Source: Variovorax sp. OV700 | GTDB taxonomy: Bacteria; Pseudomonadota; Gammaproteobacteria; Burkholderiales; Burkholderiaceae_C | Assembly (NCBI RefSeq): GCF_900099805.1 | Contig: NZ_FNDR01000006.1 | Location: 338,840-402,839, forward strand | Direction of reading: 5' to 3' | DNA: 64,000 nt | Shown: in pieces, positions 8,354-18,737 of the stretch | Position numbering within the stretch: position 1 is the stretch's first letter | How the letters are laid out: every line of letters starts with the position of its first letter | Notes under the pieces: model-generated | What the model was told of the DNA's origin: nothing | The model's database searches: none | What the model saw: the letters and a program-made list of their open reading frames with translations, nothing else | Program-made: the position numbers and the translations under genes

Positions 8354-11300
8354 TTGGCGTTCGCCGAAGCCGCAGCGCCGGCCGAGGAGAAGCCCAGCCC
8401 CGTCTCGTCGAACTTGAAGCGCAGGCGGATGTATGCGCCTTTGCTGGTGTACTCGTTGGCCGTGAGGTCGCGGTCCTTGAGTCCGACGAAGTTATAGCCG
8501 GCCGACACCCACAGGTCCTTCATGACCTGGTAGCCCACCTCGGCGCCCATCGTCTTCTGCAGAGCGCCGCCCTTGCCGTGGAGCAAGCCGGCCTGGATGC
8601 CGAAGTCCCAGTCCTTGTTGATGTCCTGCGTGTAGCGCGCCTGCAGCAGGTGGGCCCAGTAGGTGCTCTTGAGCCAGCCGTCGTCGGCGCGCGACCACTT
8701 GGCCGCATAGCGCCCGTTGATCACGGTGCCGGGCCGCGGGTTGTAGTTGAAGTGGGCCGAGACGATGTCGGCGCTCGTCGTGCCGGGCAGGCTGGCGTTG
8801 CCGGAGCCCGCGCCGAAGACGCTCGAACCGTCGAGCGCGCCGGTCGAGCTGCCCGTGCCCACCACGCGCTCCGAACGGCGCTCGTAGCGCATCAGCGCGT
8901 TCCAGCGGTCGGTATCGACCGGGCGGTACGCCAGGCCGAACTGGTGGCGTGCAAGATGATGCGCGTTGCCCGCGTTGGTGCCCTGCCCTTCGCTGTCGCT
9001 CATCACGCTGCGCGCGAGCAGGCTCCACGAGCGGTCGATCTTGTAGCCGAAGCCAGCGCTGAAGAGCCGCGTGTTCGCATCGTCGCCGCGGCGGCCTTCG
9101 AGCACGCCGCTCGCCTTGATGCGTTCGGCGATGTATTCGACGCCGCCGGTGATGGCCGTCGACTGGCCGAGCCCGCCCGAATAGCCCGTGCCCGTGTTGC
9201 CGCTGTTGCGCAGGCCACCGAGCTGGCGCGTGTGCTCGATGCCACCAGTCAGGCGCCATTGGTCGTTGAGCTTGAAAGTGTTGCGCACGCCGGTGGCCGC
9301 CTGCGCGGCGCGGCCGTCGATGCTGTCGGCCAGGCGGTACTCGCTGTACACGCGCCCGCCTTCCATGTAGCTGCTCTCGATGCCGAGGATGCCGACGTTG
9401 TTCGACCCGGTCGTGCCGAGCTGGTCCTGGCTGTAAAGGCTGGAGACCAGTTCGTAGCGGCCGTAGATGCGCGTCTTGTCGGTCACGGCATAGTTGCCGC
9501 CGACGGCCAGCACATGGCGGTCGGACTTGCGGATGTCCTGCTCGCCCTCGACGAACACGCTGGCCTGTGGCAGGCCCGGCACCTGCGCCGACAGGCGCGC
9601 GCGCACGGTCGTCAGGTCTTCGGCATTCGCGCTGGCGTTCGCGCTCGCCGCGCGGCCCAGCGCGGTGACGTTGCTGGCGCCGACGCCGCTGCCGAGGTTG
9701 CCGCTGTAGGTCGAGATCTGGCCGTAGTCGAAGCCCGAGCTGGTGCCCAGGCCCGCGCCGCTCTGGCCGTGGCGCAGGCCGACTTCGGCGGCCATCTGCT
9801 CACCGAATTTCTTCTGCACGCTGGCGGTGAAGCCGCGGCGGCTTCCATCCTGCAATGCGTCCTGGCTGTAGAGCGCTTCGCCGCGCACCACGGTGGTGGC
9901 GTCGATGCGGTACTCGGCGCGCGCGGAGGCCTCGGTGCGGCCGGCCGAGAAGCTCGCGCCGGGGTTGTCGAAGCCGACGCTGGTCTTGCTGGCGAGCGCG
10001 ACCACGGCGAGGTCTTCGGTCTGGTGGCGCAGCTCGGCGCGGCCGCCGCTGCCCTTGCCGTTTTTGTCGGATTCGGTGCGCACCCATTCGCCCGCCATGG
10101 TGGTGTTGTCGCCCAGGCGCGCCACCGCGGTGAGCGCGCCGAGCTTGCGGCGGTTCTCGGGGTTCTCGTCGGTGCTCGCGACCACGCCCAGCTGCAGGTT
10201 GTCACCGACCTTCACCTGCACGTCGGTGCCGGCCACGTTGAACTTCGGCCCACCGGCGTCGATCTCGTAGGTCACGCGGATCGACTGCGGATTGAGGTTC
10301 GCATCGACCGACGAGATCGCATGCGTGAACAGGATGCGGCGCGTGAGCGGCTCGATGGTGTAGTCCACGAAGCGCGCCACCGTCGTGCGCTGCAGCACCA
10401 GGTTGGGCTGGTTGCGGTCGCGCACCACGACCTCGACCTGCTCGCTGTTGTCGACGAACTCGCCGCCCGTGGCGCTCAGGTAGTACGGGCCCGAGGTGCC
10501 GACCGCGCGGAACTCTTCGACCTGTTGCGTCTGCGCGGTGCGAGAGAAGAAGCTGGTCGCACGCACGTTGCCGTCGTCGTACACATGCTTCAGGCCGGTG
10601 AGCGCACGGTTGCTCTGGCTCAGGTTGCGCACCTCGGTGCTGCTGGCGGTCGTGAAGTCACCGTACAGCAGGTAGGAGCGGTTCTTGTCGATGCGCACGT
10701 AGAGCTTCTGCGTGCTCTGCGCGTCGAAGCCCTTGACCGACGAATCGCCGTAGACGGGATAAAACTCGTCGGGGCGGATGTCGCGGAACAGGCGGTCGTC
10801 GCGCGTCTTGTTCGAGTCGTAGGCGGCCGTGAGCAGGTACTCGCCCTTGACGGTGCCCTTGAAGAAGAAAGCGGTGCGGGCGGCGGCCCGGCGGTTGCTG
10901 TTGCTCTCGTCGGCCAGGCCGGTGAGTTCCGCCTCGAAGGCGGCGCCCGCAGGCATCGCACCGAGCGGCACGCCGCCGCGCTTGGTGAGGTCGAGCACGC
11001 CTTCGACGATGCCCACGCCGATCATCGGCCGCATCTCGGGCAAGAGCGCGAGGCGCACTTCCTTCACGAAGCTGCCGGCCGTCACACGCAGGCGCGCGTC
11101 GCCGGGTTCACCGGGCGGCAGCAGGCGGAACTCGGCCACGCCGCCTTCCATGAACACCTGCGTGCCGGGTTCGGCGGGGTTCAGGTCTTCGTCCAGCCAG
11201 CGGCCGCGGTCGGCTTCGAGCGTGAGCTGGGTGCGTGCGGTCACGGGCACGCCGGCCGCATCGGTCAGGCGCACCTTCACGATCACCGGCGTGCGCAGGT

Positions 11301-14300
11301 CGGCCTTCGCCGATTCGGGCACGTCGACGCGGATCGCGCCGAGCTTGTCGGGCGCGATCACGCTGATCTGCTGCGCCGTGCCGCGCGCGTTGCCGAAGGG
11401 GTCCACGCCTTCCAGCTGCAGGCGGTTGGCGCCGGGCTGCAGCACCACGCCGATGTATTCCCAGGCGCCGAGCTTCTTGCCGGCCAGCTCGGTCTTCTTG
11501 CCGACGCGGCGCTCCTCGATGGCCTTGCCGTTGACGGTGAGTCGCAACGCCAGGCCGGCCTGGCCCTTGACGCGCACGTTGACCGACTGGCCCGGCAGCG
11601 TGTCGCCGTCCTTCAGGTCGATGAAGCCGAGCGCGTTGTCTTCGATCTGCGGCAATAGGGCTTCCAGCTCGACCGGGCTGGGCACGGCCTGCGGCAGCAG
11701 CGGTGCCACCGCGTTCTGGCGCGGCTCGAGCATGGCGGTGTTCGTGTTGACCGGGCGGCTCGCGAATGCGCCCACGCCGGTGGCGCCGCCGCCCATGGCC
11801 GATGCGCCCTGCGCGTTGGTGGGCAGGCCGCTGAGCGCCGCGAACAGGCTGCCTGCGGGCGTGGGCGCCGGTGCCGCACTGGCGCCGAGCGTGCCGCTCA
11901 AGGTGCTCGATGCCCCGTTGACGAAGCTGCTCGCGTTGGCGGGCGCCACGGGCATCGCGATCAGTGGGGCCGAGTTGGAGAGCGTCGAGCCGGCGCTGGC
12001 CGTACTGCCCGTAGCGAGCGCCTGGCCGCTGGCAGGCAGCGAGCGCGCGTCGCCCACCGGCACGATCTTGCCTTCGGGGTCGAGCCGCATGCGCACCTGC
12101 GCCTCGGCTTCGGTATCGGGAATGGCGGCAATGGCCGCACGGCGTGCGGCCACCTCGTCCATCACCCCCGGCGTGTCGCAGTTGGCGACGATGAAGTTGG
12201 CTTTGTGAAACTCGCCCTTCTTCAGATCGACGAAGCGGCTCTCGGGTCGGCCGGCATTGCGGTTGTCGAGCGCCTCGAGCCGCGCGCCGGCGGGCAGCGT
12301 GGTCTGGTCGACGCGCAGCACGTGCGTGACGGGCTTGAGGCCGTAGAGGCTCCACTTGCCTTCCACGTCGGTGATGACGTGGGTGCCGTCTTCCATGTAG
12401 AGGCGCACGCCGGGCACGCCGATCTCGTCGTCGCCGTCTTGTCGGCCGTCGCGCTTGCAGTCCATGTGGACCTTGCCGAATAGGAAAGCGTCGTCGGAAA
12501 ACACGCCGCCTGTCACGCGCACGGTCCAGTTGGCCAGGTTCGACTGCATCGGGCCCGAACTTGCACGGGCGCGGTTGACGGCGTCGCCATTGGTGGGCGC
12601 GCCCACGCCGATGCGCACGCGGTAGCGCACCGTGGCCGACTGGTCCACGCCCAGCGCCAGCGCCGGGTAGTCGAAGACGAGCTGCGGGCCCGCGCCGCCG
12701 GCTGGGTTGACTGCGGCCGAACCGTTCAGGCGCGCGCTGTTCGCGACATAGGCAAAGCCGGGCGGCAGGCTGTCGGCCAGGCGCACGCCGGTGACCGGGA
12801 AGCCCGTCTTGTTGGTGATGACCAGCGCGTAGTCCATGAAGTCGCCGAACTCGACCTGGCGCTTGCTGCCTTCCTTGCGCAGCACCAGCCCCAGCACATT
12901 GCCCGGGTCGAGCGGGATGTGGTTGTGCACCACGTCGCAGGCGGCGCCGGATGCATTGAAGCCCGCATTGACCGAGAAGTAGTAGGTGGTCGGGTCCGCG
13001 CCCTGCGGCGGGCCGGCATTCGGCACGATGGCGCCGCAGCTGTTGAAGGTGCCGGCCGTGACCGGAATGAGCTGCGACGGCGTCACATAGCCGCTGGCTG
13101 CGGGCGGCACCACGCCGAGCGCGTAGGTGCACGAGCCGGTGACCGGCGGCGACTGCAGGAAGAACTGGTAGCCGCCGTCGGCGCCGGTGGTCATGGAGAC
13201 GCTGCCGTTGGCGTTGACCGTGTAGATGCCCGACGCGCCGCCATACAGCTCTTCCGCCGTGATCGGCGTGACCGGCCCGCTGCTGCACGACTGGCGCGTG
13301 AAGGTGACGACCGCACCGGCCACGGGCTGGCGCGTGACGGCGTTGTAGACCGTGCCCTGCGGGTCGGCGAGCAGCGACTGCGCCGAGTTGGCGCTGGCCG
13401 CCACCAGCATGGCCGGCGTGACGTTGACGGTGTTCTGGTCGAAGGCCGCAGCCCAGGCCTTGTTGCTGAGCGCCATGCGGCCGCCAACGACGCTGGGCTT
13501 CTGCGTGATGCGCACGGTGAAGGAAAGTTCTTCGCTCTGGCCCGGCGCCAGCGCGCGGCTGCCGTCGGTGACGCTCAGCACAGCTTCGGTCGGCAGCCTG
13601 AAGGGATCGCTGCTGGCGAGGGCTTCGCGGTCGCAGGTGGCACGTCCGGTGAAGCCACTGGCGGCATGGAGGATGCCGCTGCGCGCCTTCGGCGGACCGG
13701 CCAGTTCCCAGGCGGCAACGAGGCCGTCGGGCTTGTCCATGTCGAAGGTGCAATTGAGGTTGTCGATGAGCCGCACGTTCGGCGCCGAGGCCGCGCCGGT
13801 GTTGCTCACCTTGAGGCGGTAGTCGAGCTCGTACACGCCCTGCGACACGCGCCGCGGCGCCGAAGCGGTCTTGGCCAGCGTGAGCGCGGGCAGCTGCGTG
13901 GACACCGGCGTGGGCGAGCTGTCGTTGTTCGGATTGCCGTCTCCGTCGGCGTCGGGGTTGCTGCCGTTGACCGAGTCGTCGAAGGCCGCCGGCGAGCCGC
14001 CTGCGGTGAGCGCGCCCTGGGCACGCACGGTGTTGTAGAGCGTACCGGCGCGGCCGCCGACGTTGAAGCGCACATCGAAGCGCACGGTGAACTGCGCGCC
14101 TACCGGCAGCACGGCACCAGGCGCCAGCAGGTTCTGCGCGGCGGCGGTGCCGTTGAACGCGCTGTCGGCCGCGACCGCGGTACCGCCCACGCCATTGCCC
14201 TGGCTGCCCGCGATGGCCAGCGTGCCGGGCACGATGGTGTACTGGTTGGCGGCGGGCACCGCGGCCGACGTGTAGGTGCCGAACTGCGTCGCGCCGCTGC

Positions 14301-15594
14301 CTTCGAGCAAGTCGGTCGCCTGCACGCCGTAGAGCCACACGGCGCCATAGTTGCGCACGTTGACGCTGAAGCTCACGGTGGCGGTGCCGTCGAGCTGGCC
14401 GTCGGCGCCGCGGTGGAGGCGCGGCGTCGAGGCCGCCTTGGCCACCCCGATGCGGCTCTGGCTGGAGGTGATGACCACCGTGTTCGAGGGCGACACCGCG
14501 GGCGCCGCACCGTCGTTGTAGTAGCCCTGCGCGGTGTTGCGGATGTCACCGCTCTGGTCGGCCTTGACCTGCACCGCGAACTGCATGGCGATCGATGCGT
14601 TGCGCGACAGCGCGGTCGGCACGCCGATGGCCACTTCGACCGCCGAAGCGTCTTCGGCGGTGCGGTAGCTGAAGTCCGGATCGCCCGGCAGGCGGAACAG
14701 GCGCACCGCGCCGGCTGCCGTGCTTTGCAGGCTGCCCGCGATGTAGCGCGTGCCCGCGGGCACGAGATCGCGCACCAGCAGCAGGCTGGTGGGCGTGCCG
14801 TTCACCAGCACCGGCGTTCCTGCGGGTGCGGCGGTGTTGCCGGGGCGTGCGTCGCGCGCGCCGATGTTGGTGCCCGACACGGTGAAGTCGATGCGCGTGG
14901 TGCCCGGAACCACGAAGCCCGGATAGCTCGCGGACTTGGTGATGGCCAGCACAGCCGCATCGCCCACCGTGACGGTGTCGCGGTTGACGGCACTGAGCTT
15001 CTGCAGCGCAGTAGTGGCGGTAAGCGCCACGCAGGCATTGCCGCTGGCCGCGGCAGGGATGGTGCCCTGCACCAGCAGCGCTGCGGTCTCGCCGGACTGC
15101 AGCGCGATGGCGCCGCCTGTGCCGAGCGGCAGCACCGGGTCGGCCGCATCGGCCACGCCGTTGTTGTTGGTGTCGCGCACCACGCGCAGCGCCGACAAGT
15201 CGAGCGCGCCGGCCGGGCAGCCCACGCCGCCGTTGGCAAGGCCGAGGGTGTAGCTCGACGGCACATTGCCGGTGTTGGCGAGCAGGTGGCTCAGCGTGAC
15301 GACGGCGGCCGGCGGCCGGCTGACCGACTGGTCCTGCGTGAGCACCAGCGCCTCGACCGGCAGCACGGTGGCGCTGACGCCGTTGGAGCTCGACGTCTCG
15401 GTCTGCGAAAGGCCGGCCGGCACGTAGGTGGCGGTGGCGACGTTGCGGATCACGGTGCCGCCGGACGGGGGCGCGGCGTGCGCGGCGGTTCCGGCGAGCG
15501 TGCAGCCGAGGACCGCCATCGCCACGACGGCTGCGGCCATGCCGCCTCGCCATCGTTGCGAGCGGGTGCTCAGATACGCCAGAAGAAATTGCAC
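8350..15594 (-). CDS. giant DUF11 surface protein with C-terminal outer-membrane beta-barrel-like domain
   Basis: A GTG start with GGAAGG eight bases upstream gives 2414 residues. The signal peptide ends near AAHAAP (about residue 41). The N-terminal domain starts GTVIRNVATATY and carries a Ca-loop-like DTNNNGVADAAD near residue 137, like the neighbouring gene at 15792. Several DUF11 modules follow. An SdrD-B-like domain lies near 1040-1130, then an Ala/Ser/Pro-rich linker and Ig-like domains to about 1520. From about 1530 to the end come many alternating amphipathic strands (for example RIYGRYELV, YIRLRFKFDETG), as in a transmembrane barrel. I infer it anchors in the outer membrane and presents the DUF11 stalk. 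It has no close named family that I recognise. Confidence 0.75.
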   Translation of the reverse strand: MQFLLAYLSTRSQRWRGGMAAAVVAMAVLGCTLAGTAAHAAPPSGGTVIRNVATATYVPAGLSQTETSSSNGVSATVLPVEALVLTQDQSVSRPPAAVVTLSHLLANTGNVPSSYTLGLANGGVGCPAGALDLSALRVVRDTNNNGVADAADPVLPLGTGGAIALQSGETAALLVQGTIPAAASGNACVALTATTALQKLSAVNRDTVTVGDAAVLAITKSASYPGFVVPGTTRIDFTVSGTNIGARDARPGNTAAPAGTPVLVNGTPTSLLLVRDLVPAGTRYIAGSLQSTAAGAVRLFRLPGDPDFSYRTAEDASAVEVAIGVPTALSRNASIAMQFAVQVKADQSGDIRNTAQGYYNDGAAPAVSPSNTVVITSSQSRIGVAKAASTPRLHRGADGQLDGTATVSFSVNVRNYGAVWLYGVQATDLLEGSGATQFGTYTSAAVPAANQYTIVPGTLAIAGSQGNGVGGTAVAADSAFNGTAAAQNLLAPGAVLPVGAQFTVRFDVRFNVGGRAGTLYNTVRAQGALTAGGSPAAFDDSVNGSNPDADGDGNPNNDSSPTPVSTQLPALTLAKTASAPRRVSQGVYELDYRLKVSNTGAASAPNVRLIDNLNCTFDMDKPDGLVAAWELAGPPKARSGILHAASGFTGRATCDREALASSDPFRLPTEAVLSVTDGSRALAPGQSEELSFTVRITQKPSVVGGRMALSNKAWAAAFDQNTVNVTPAMLVAASANSAQSLLADPQGTVYNAVTRQPVAGAVVTFTRQSCSSGPVTPITAEELYGGASGIYTVNANGSVSMTTGADGGYQFFLQSPPVTGSCTYALGVVPPAASGYVTPSQLIPVTAGTFNSCGAIVPNAGPPQGADPTTYYFSVNAGFNASGAACDVVHNHIPLDPGNVLGLVLRKEGSKRQVEFGDFMDYALVITNKTGFPVTGVRLADSLPPGFAYVANSARLNGSAAVNPAGGAGPQLVFDYPALALGVDQSATVRYRVRIGVGAPTNGDAVNRARASSGPMQSNLANWTVRVTGGVFSDDAFLFGKVHMDCKRDGRQDGDDEIGVPGVRLYMEDGTHVITDVEGKWSLYGLKPVTHVLRVDQTTLPAGARLEALDNRNAGRPESRFVDLKKGEFHKANFIVANCDTPGVMDEVAARRAAIAAIPDTEAEAQVRMRLDPEGKIVPVGDARSLPASGQALATGSTASAGSTLSNSAPLIAMPVAPANASSFVNGASSTLSGTLGASAAPAPTPAGSLFAALSGLPTNAQGASAMGGGATGVGAFASRPVNTNTAMLEPRQNAVAPLLPQAVPSPVELEALLPQIEDNALGFIDLKDGDTLPGQSVNVRVKGQAGLALRLTVNGKAIEERRVGKKTELAGKKLGAWEYIGVVLQPGANRLQLEGVDPFGNARGTAQQISVIAPDKLGAIRVDVPESAKADLRTPVIVKVRLTDAAGVPVTARTQLTLEADRGRWLDEDLNPAEPGTQVFMEGGVAEFRLLPPGEPGDARLRVTAGSFVKEVRLALLPEMRPMIGVGIVEGVLDLTKRGGVPLGAMPAGAAFEAELTGLADESNSNRRAAARTAFFFKGTVKGEYLLTAAYDSNKTRDDRLFRDIRPDEFYPVYGDSSVKGFDAQSTQKLYVRIDKNRSYLLYGDFTTASSTEVRNLSQSNRALTGLKHVYDDGNVRATSFFSRTAQTQQVEEFRAVGTSGPYYLSATGGEFVDNSEQVEVVVRDRNQPNLVLQRTTVARFVDYTIEPLTRRILFTHAISSVDANLNPQSIRVTYEIDAGGPKFNVAGTDVQVKVGDNLQLGVVASTDENPENRRKLGALTAVARLGDNTTMAGEWVRTESDKNGKGSGGRAELRHQTEDLAVVALASKTSVGFDNPGASFSAGRTEASARAEYRIDATTVVRGEALYSQDALQDGSRRGFTASVQKKFGEQMAAEVGLRHGQSGAGLGTSSGFDYGQISTYSGNLGSGVGASNVTALGRAASANASANAEDLTTVRARLSAQVPGLPQASVFVEGEQDIRKSDRHVLAVGGNYAVTDKTRIYGRYELVSSLYSQDQLGTTGSNNVGILGIESSYMEGGRVYSEYRLADSIDGRAAQAATGVRNTFKLNDQWRLTGGIEHTRQLGGLRNSGNTGTGYSGGLGQSTAITGGVEYIAERIKASGVLEGRRGDDANTRLFSAGFGYKIDRSWSLLARSVMSDSEGQGTNAGNAHHLARHQFGLAYRPVDTDRWNALMRYERRSERVVGTGSSTGALDGSSVFGAGSGNASLPGTTSADIVSAHFNYNPRPGTVINGRYAAKWSRADDGWLKSTYWAHLLQARYTQDINKDWDFGIQAGLLHGKGGALQKTMGAEVGYQVMKDLWVSAGYNFVGLKDRDLTANEYTSKGAYIRLRFKFDETGLGFSSAGAAASANAK

Positions 15595-15611
15595 GCCACG
15601 AACCTTCCATC

Positions 15612-15632
15612 GGCCCGCGCGCGGCGCGGGCC
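15612..15632 (-). promoter_or_regulatory. GC hairpin just upstream of the barrel gene ribosome-binding site
   Basis: GGCCCGCGC and GCGCGGGCC form a perfect 9-bp stem with a 3-base loop. It ends about 17 bases before the GTG start and directly abuts the GGAAGG ribosome-binding region. It may stabilise the message or limit ribosome access; no T-run follows, so it is not a classic terminator. A second small hairpin, GCCTGC/GCAGGC, lies at 15664-15678. Confidence 0.5.
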
Positions 15633-15709
15633 GTCCAAAACTCAAAGAACTTTTTCCTCTGCCGCCTGCAAGGCAGGCGCGGTCGCGTGCTGCGTGAAAG
15701 CGGCAAGGG

Positions 15710-15744
15710 AAAAAAGCGAGGCATGCCAACAGGCAGCGCCTCGC
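15710..15744 (-). terminator. rho-independent terminator after the 968-aa DUF11 gene
   Basis: On the minus strand GCGAGGC pairs with GCCTCGC over a 15-base loop that can pair further, and is followed immediately by six T. It sits 48 bases past the stop of the 15792 gene and upstream of the barrel gene. The barrel gene therefore needs readthrough or its own promoter. Confidence 0.75.
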
Positions 15745-15791
15745 GAAAGCCGGCGGACCCCGAGGCCCGCCAGCGACTCAAACCCTTGTCG

Positions 15792-18698
15792 TCACTCGTT
15801 GACCTTCACGGCGAAGGTCAGCGTGGCCGTGCCGCTCGGGGCCACGGTGTTGGCGGCGCTGCCGCAGCTCACCGCGGTGGCGGTCTGTGCGTAGACGAGC
15901 GCCGTGCCGGTCACGCCGGTCGAGGTGCATCGCGACGCGGCCGCGGGTTGCGTGGCGCTCAGCGAGGTGTAAGCAGGCACCGCATCGTTGATGGCGATGT
16001 TGGTGACCGATGCCGTGCCTTCGTTGGTGGCGACGACCTTGTAGACGATGCACTGGCCGGGCTTCAGCGACAGCGGAGCTGCCGCGAATGCGCCGTCCGC
16101 CACACCATCGCAGGTGAGGTCGGCTGCCTGCGTCTTGAGGACGCGGATCTGGCCGGTGATCACGGTGCTGATGTCGGTGGCCGACGGTGCGCCGCAGCTC
16201 GCCGCGTCGGTGAAGGTCGCGGTCACGGTCGTGGTGTCGGTTGCGCCGGCGCTGGCGCCGCCCGGTGCGAACACGCGCACCAGCAGCTTCTGCGATGCGC
16301 CCACGGCCAGCGGGCCGGCTTGCGGGCCGGTCACCAGCGTGTCGCCCGCGTCGATCTGACCGTCGCCGTTGACGTCCAGGTAGATCGCGGTGGTCCAGCC
16401 GAGCGTGGCGTCGGCCGCTGGCACGGTGGCCGTCAGCGTGTACGCACCGCAGCTCTGGTTGCCGGTGTTGGTCAGCGTGTGCGGGTACACCACGGTGCCG
16501 CCCGGTGCGAGCTGGCCGCTGTTGTTTGGCGAGAGCGTGGCGCTCAGCGTCTGTGCAGCGGTCACGGTCACGGCGTCGGTCTTCGTGTCGGACACGATCA
16601 CACCCGTCGAAGCAACGGCGGTGGACTGCACCTGGAAGTAGACCTTCTGTGCGGTGACGGGCGACTGTGTGGCAGGCGGCGTCACGCAGGCAGCGACCTG
16701 CGCTTGTGCGCCGGCATTGACGGCCACGCTGGCAATCGCTGCCGATGCGCAAGTGCCGCCCGAGGCCACGAACTTCACCGTCCAGCCGGTCGGCAGGGTG
16801 CCGGGGAAGCTGGTCGACTGGCTGGCAGCCAGGTTGTAGGTGTTGTTGACCGAGTCGTTGTTCTTGACGAACAGCGCGAACACGGTGCCGGTGCCGGCCG
16901 CGGTCGCGTTGGTCGTGGTCGGGTTCGGGCTCGGGCCGGGGCCCAAGTCGCCGCCTGCTGCCGAGCCTGTGCCCGTACCGGCGGCCGTGTTGGTCAGGTC
17001 GACCAGCGAACCGACGACGATGGTCACCGTGTCGAGCGTGGCGTCGATCTTGGTGGTGTCGCCCGCAGAGCGACCCGTCACCGTGGCCGAGAACGGACCC
17101 GCACCCACCGCCGTGGCGGAGGGCACGTTGGCCTGCACAACGATGTTGACGCTGCCGCCAGGCGCGATCGGGCCGGTGTCGGGCACGCCGTCACCGGTGG
17201 TGTCGAGCAGCGGCGTGACGCCGTCGGCCGCGAACAGCACGAAGGTCGTGCCCGCCGGGAAGGTGCCTGCCGCGACCGTGAGGTTCACGGTGTCGGTGCC
17301 GGTGCCCGCGTTGAACACGGACTGCGCGAACTTGACGCTGCCGCCAGCCACGACCGAAGGACGCGTGGTCAGGTCGGCTGCGGTGCCGTTGGGCGTGCCG
17401 GCCGTGGTGTCGACGGCGGTGGTAGCGGTCGACGGGTTGGTACCCACCGCGATGCCGTAGCTCGCGACGACCGTGAAGGCCGACGGATTGGTGCTCGAGC
17501 CCGGCGTGCCGATGGCCGCCGCCGTGATCGTCAGGGGAACGCTGGTCGACTCGAACGTCGCCACGTTGGTGGTGGTCGACGTACCGATCGCGGCGGTGGT
17601 TTTCACAAGCACCACGAAGCTGACCGTCTGCGTCACGTTCTGGCCGAGCGAGGCGACCACGGTGTTCAGCGTGCTGCCGGCCACCTGGAAGTCGATGCCG
17701 GACGGATCGCCGCCTGCGCCGTCGCCCAGCGCCGTGCCGGGCGCGCTGCTCCATACCGCGGAACCCGCGACGTAGGTCATGCCGCTTGGCAACGTGTCGG
17801 ACATCGCAAACCTGCCCGCTGCGCCGCCCGTGTTGTTGAAGGTGAGCGTGTAGACCGTGTACTGGCAGGTCGCGCTGGAAGCGAGACCGGCCGACCAGGT
17901 CGTGGCACAGCTTGCCGAGGACGATCGCGGACCGCCGGTGGTCGCGATCGGCCAGGCGGCATTGCCAGGTCCGGCCACGGACGGAACGCCGATCGACTTG
18001 GTGACGTTGAACGCCGCCGCCGTCGTCAGCTTGATCTCGTCCTTGTCGGCTGCCGAGGTGTTCGGTGCGGTGTACAGCGCCGACGTGCCTGGCGTAGCGG
18101 TGAGCGTCGCCGTATCGAAAGCGCCGGTGGCACTGGTGGCCGTGCCAGGGATCGTGTAGGCCACGACGAAGCGGAACACGCCGTTGTTGCCGGCCACGCT
18201 CTGTGCGGGCACGCTGCAAACGCCTGCGGCTGCGGCCGTGCACAGCGGGGTGGTGCCGTCGGGCACGCCGTCGCCGTTCGCGTCGGGGTAGACCTCGACC
18301 TTGGAGAACTTGTCGGTGTCGGCGTCGACCGTCAGCGTGAAGGTGTCGGTGCCGTTACCGGTGTTGGTCAACGTGTGCGGTGCGTAGACGATGGAACCCG
18401 CCGCGCCGATCTTCGTGTTGACTATGGTCGTCGTGACCTGGTTGACCGAGTCGAGCGTGAACGACCCCACCTGCTGAACCGTGGTCTGGACCAGGTTGGA
18501 CGTGGCCAGCTGGGTGGTGCCGGCTGCGTCGGAATAAGTGGCCGAAGCCTGGTTACCGATGACGGTATTGGCTGGTGGTGCAGCGGCCAGTGCGGTCGAA
18601 CTTCCGAACAGGAAGCCCAGCGTCAAGGCTGCGGCGCCGGCCCACGACGCAGACGGCCTGAGGCCGATGCTGCGCCGGGTTGGCAGGGTGGAAATCAC
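15792..18698 (-). CDS. secreted DUF11-repeat surface protein
   Basis: The 968-residue protein has a signal peptide ending near ALAAAPP (residue 40). Multiple DUF11-type Ig-like repeats follow, with recurring LTNTGN motifs. Three DxNxDG-like calcium loops are visible: DANGDGVPDG (139-148), one near 510, and DVNGDGQID near 771. The last DUF11 domain ends the protein (FAVKVNE). The first 150 residues parallel those of the giant barrel protein (GNQASATY against RNVATATY, with the first calcium loop at the same position), so the two share an N-terminal module. The GTG start is chosen because GAGGAG lies seven bases upstream. No membrane anchor is present; it is likely a secreted partner of the barrel protein. 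Confidence 0.75.
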   Translation of the reverse strand: MISTLPTRRSIGLRPSASWAGAAALTLGFLFGSSTALAAAPPANTVIGNQASATYSDAAGTTQLATSNLVQTTVQQVGSFTLDSVNQVTTTIVNTKIGAAGSIVYAPHTLTNTGNGTDTFTLTVDADTDKFSKVEVYPDANGDGVPDGTTPLCTAAAAGVCSVPAQSVAGNNGVFRFVVAYTIPGTATSATGAFDTATLTATPGTSALYTAPNTSAADKDEIKLTTAAAFNVTKSIGVPSVAGPGNAAWPIATTGGPRSSSASCATTWSAGLASSATCQYTVYTLTFNNTGGAAGRFAMSDTLPSGMTYVAGSAVWSSAPGTALGDGAGGDPSGIDFQVAGSTLNTVVASLGQNVTQTVSFVVLVKTTAAIGTSTTTNVATFESTSVPLTITAAAIGTPGSSTNPSAFTVVASYGIAVGTNPSTATTAVDTTAGTPNGTAADLTTRPSVVAGGSVKFAQSVFNAGTGTDTVNLTVAAGTFPAGTTFVLFAADGVTPLLDTTGDGVPDTGPIAPGGSVNIVVQANVPSATAVGAGPFSATVTGRSAGDTTKIDATLDTVTIVVGSLVDLTNTAAGTGTGSAAGGDLGPGPSPNPTTTNATAAGTGTVFALFVKNNDSVNNTYNLAASQSTSFPGTLPTGWTVKFVASGGTCASAAIASVAVNAGAQAQVAACVTPPATQSPVTAQKVYFQVQSTAVASTGVIVSDTKTDAVTVTAAQTLSATLSPNNSGQLAPGGTVVYPHTLTNTGNQSCGAYTLTATVPAADATLGWTTAIYLDVNGDGQIDAGDTLVTGPQAGPLAVGASQKLLVRVFAPGGASAGATDTTTVTATFTDAASCGAPSATDISTVITGQIRVLKTQAADLTCDGVADGAFAAAPLSLKPGQCIVYKVVATNEGTASVTNIAINDAVPAYTSLSATQPAAASRCTSTGVTGTALVYAQTATAVSCGSAANTVAPSGTATLTFAVKVNE

Positions 18699-18737
18699 GT
18701 GGTTTCTCCTCGGTTGTCAAAAAAGGTCAGGAACAGG

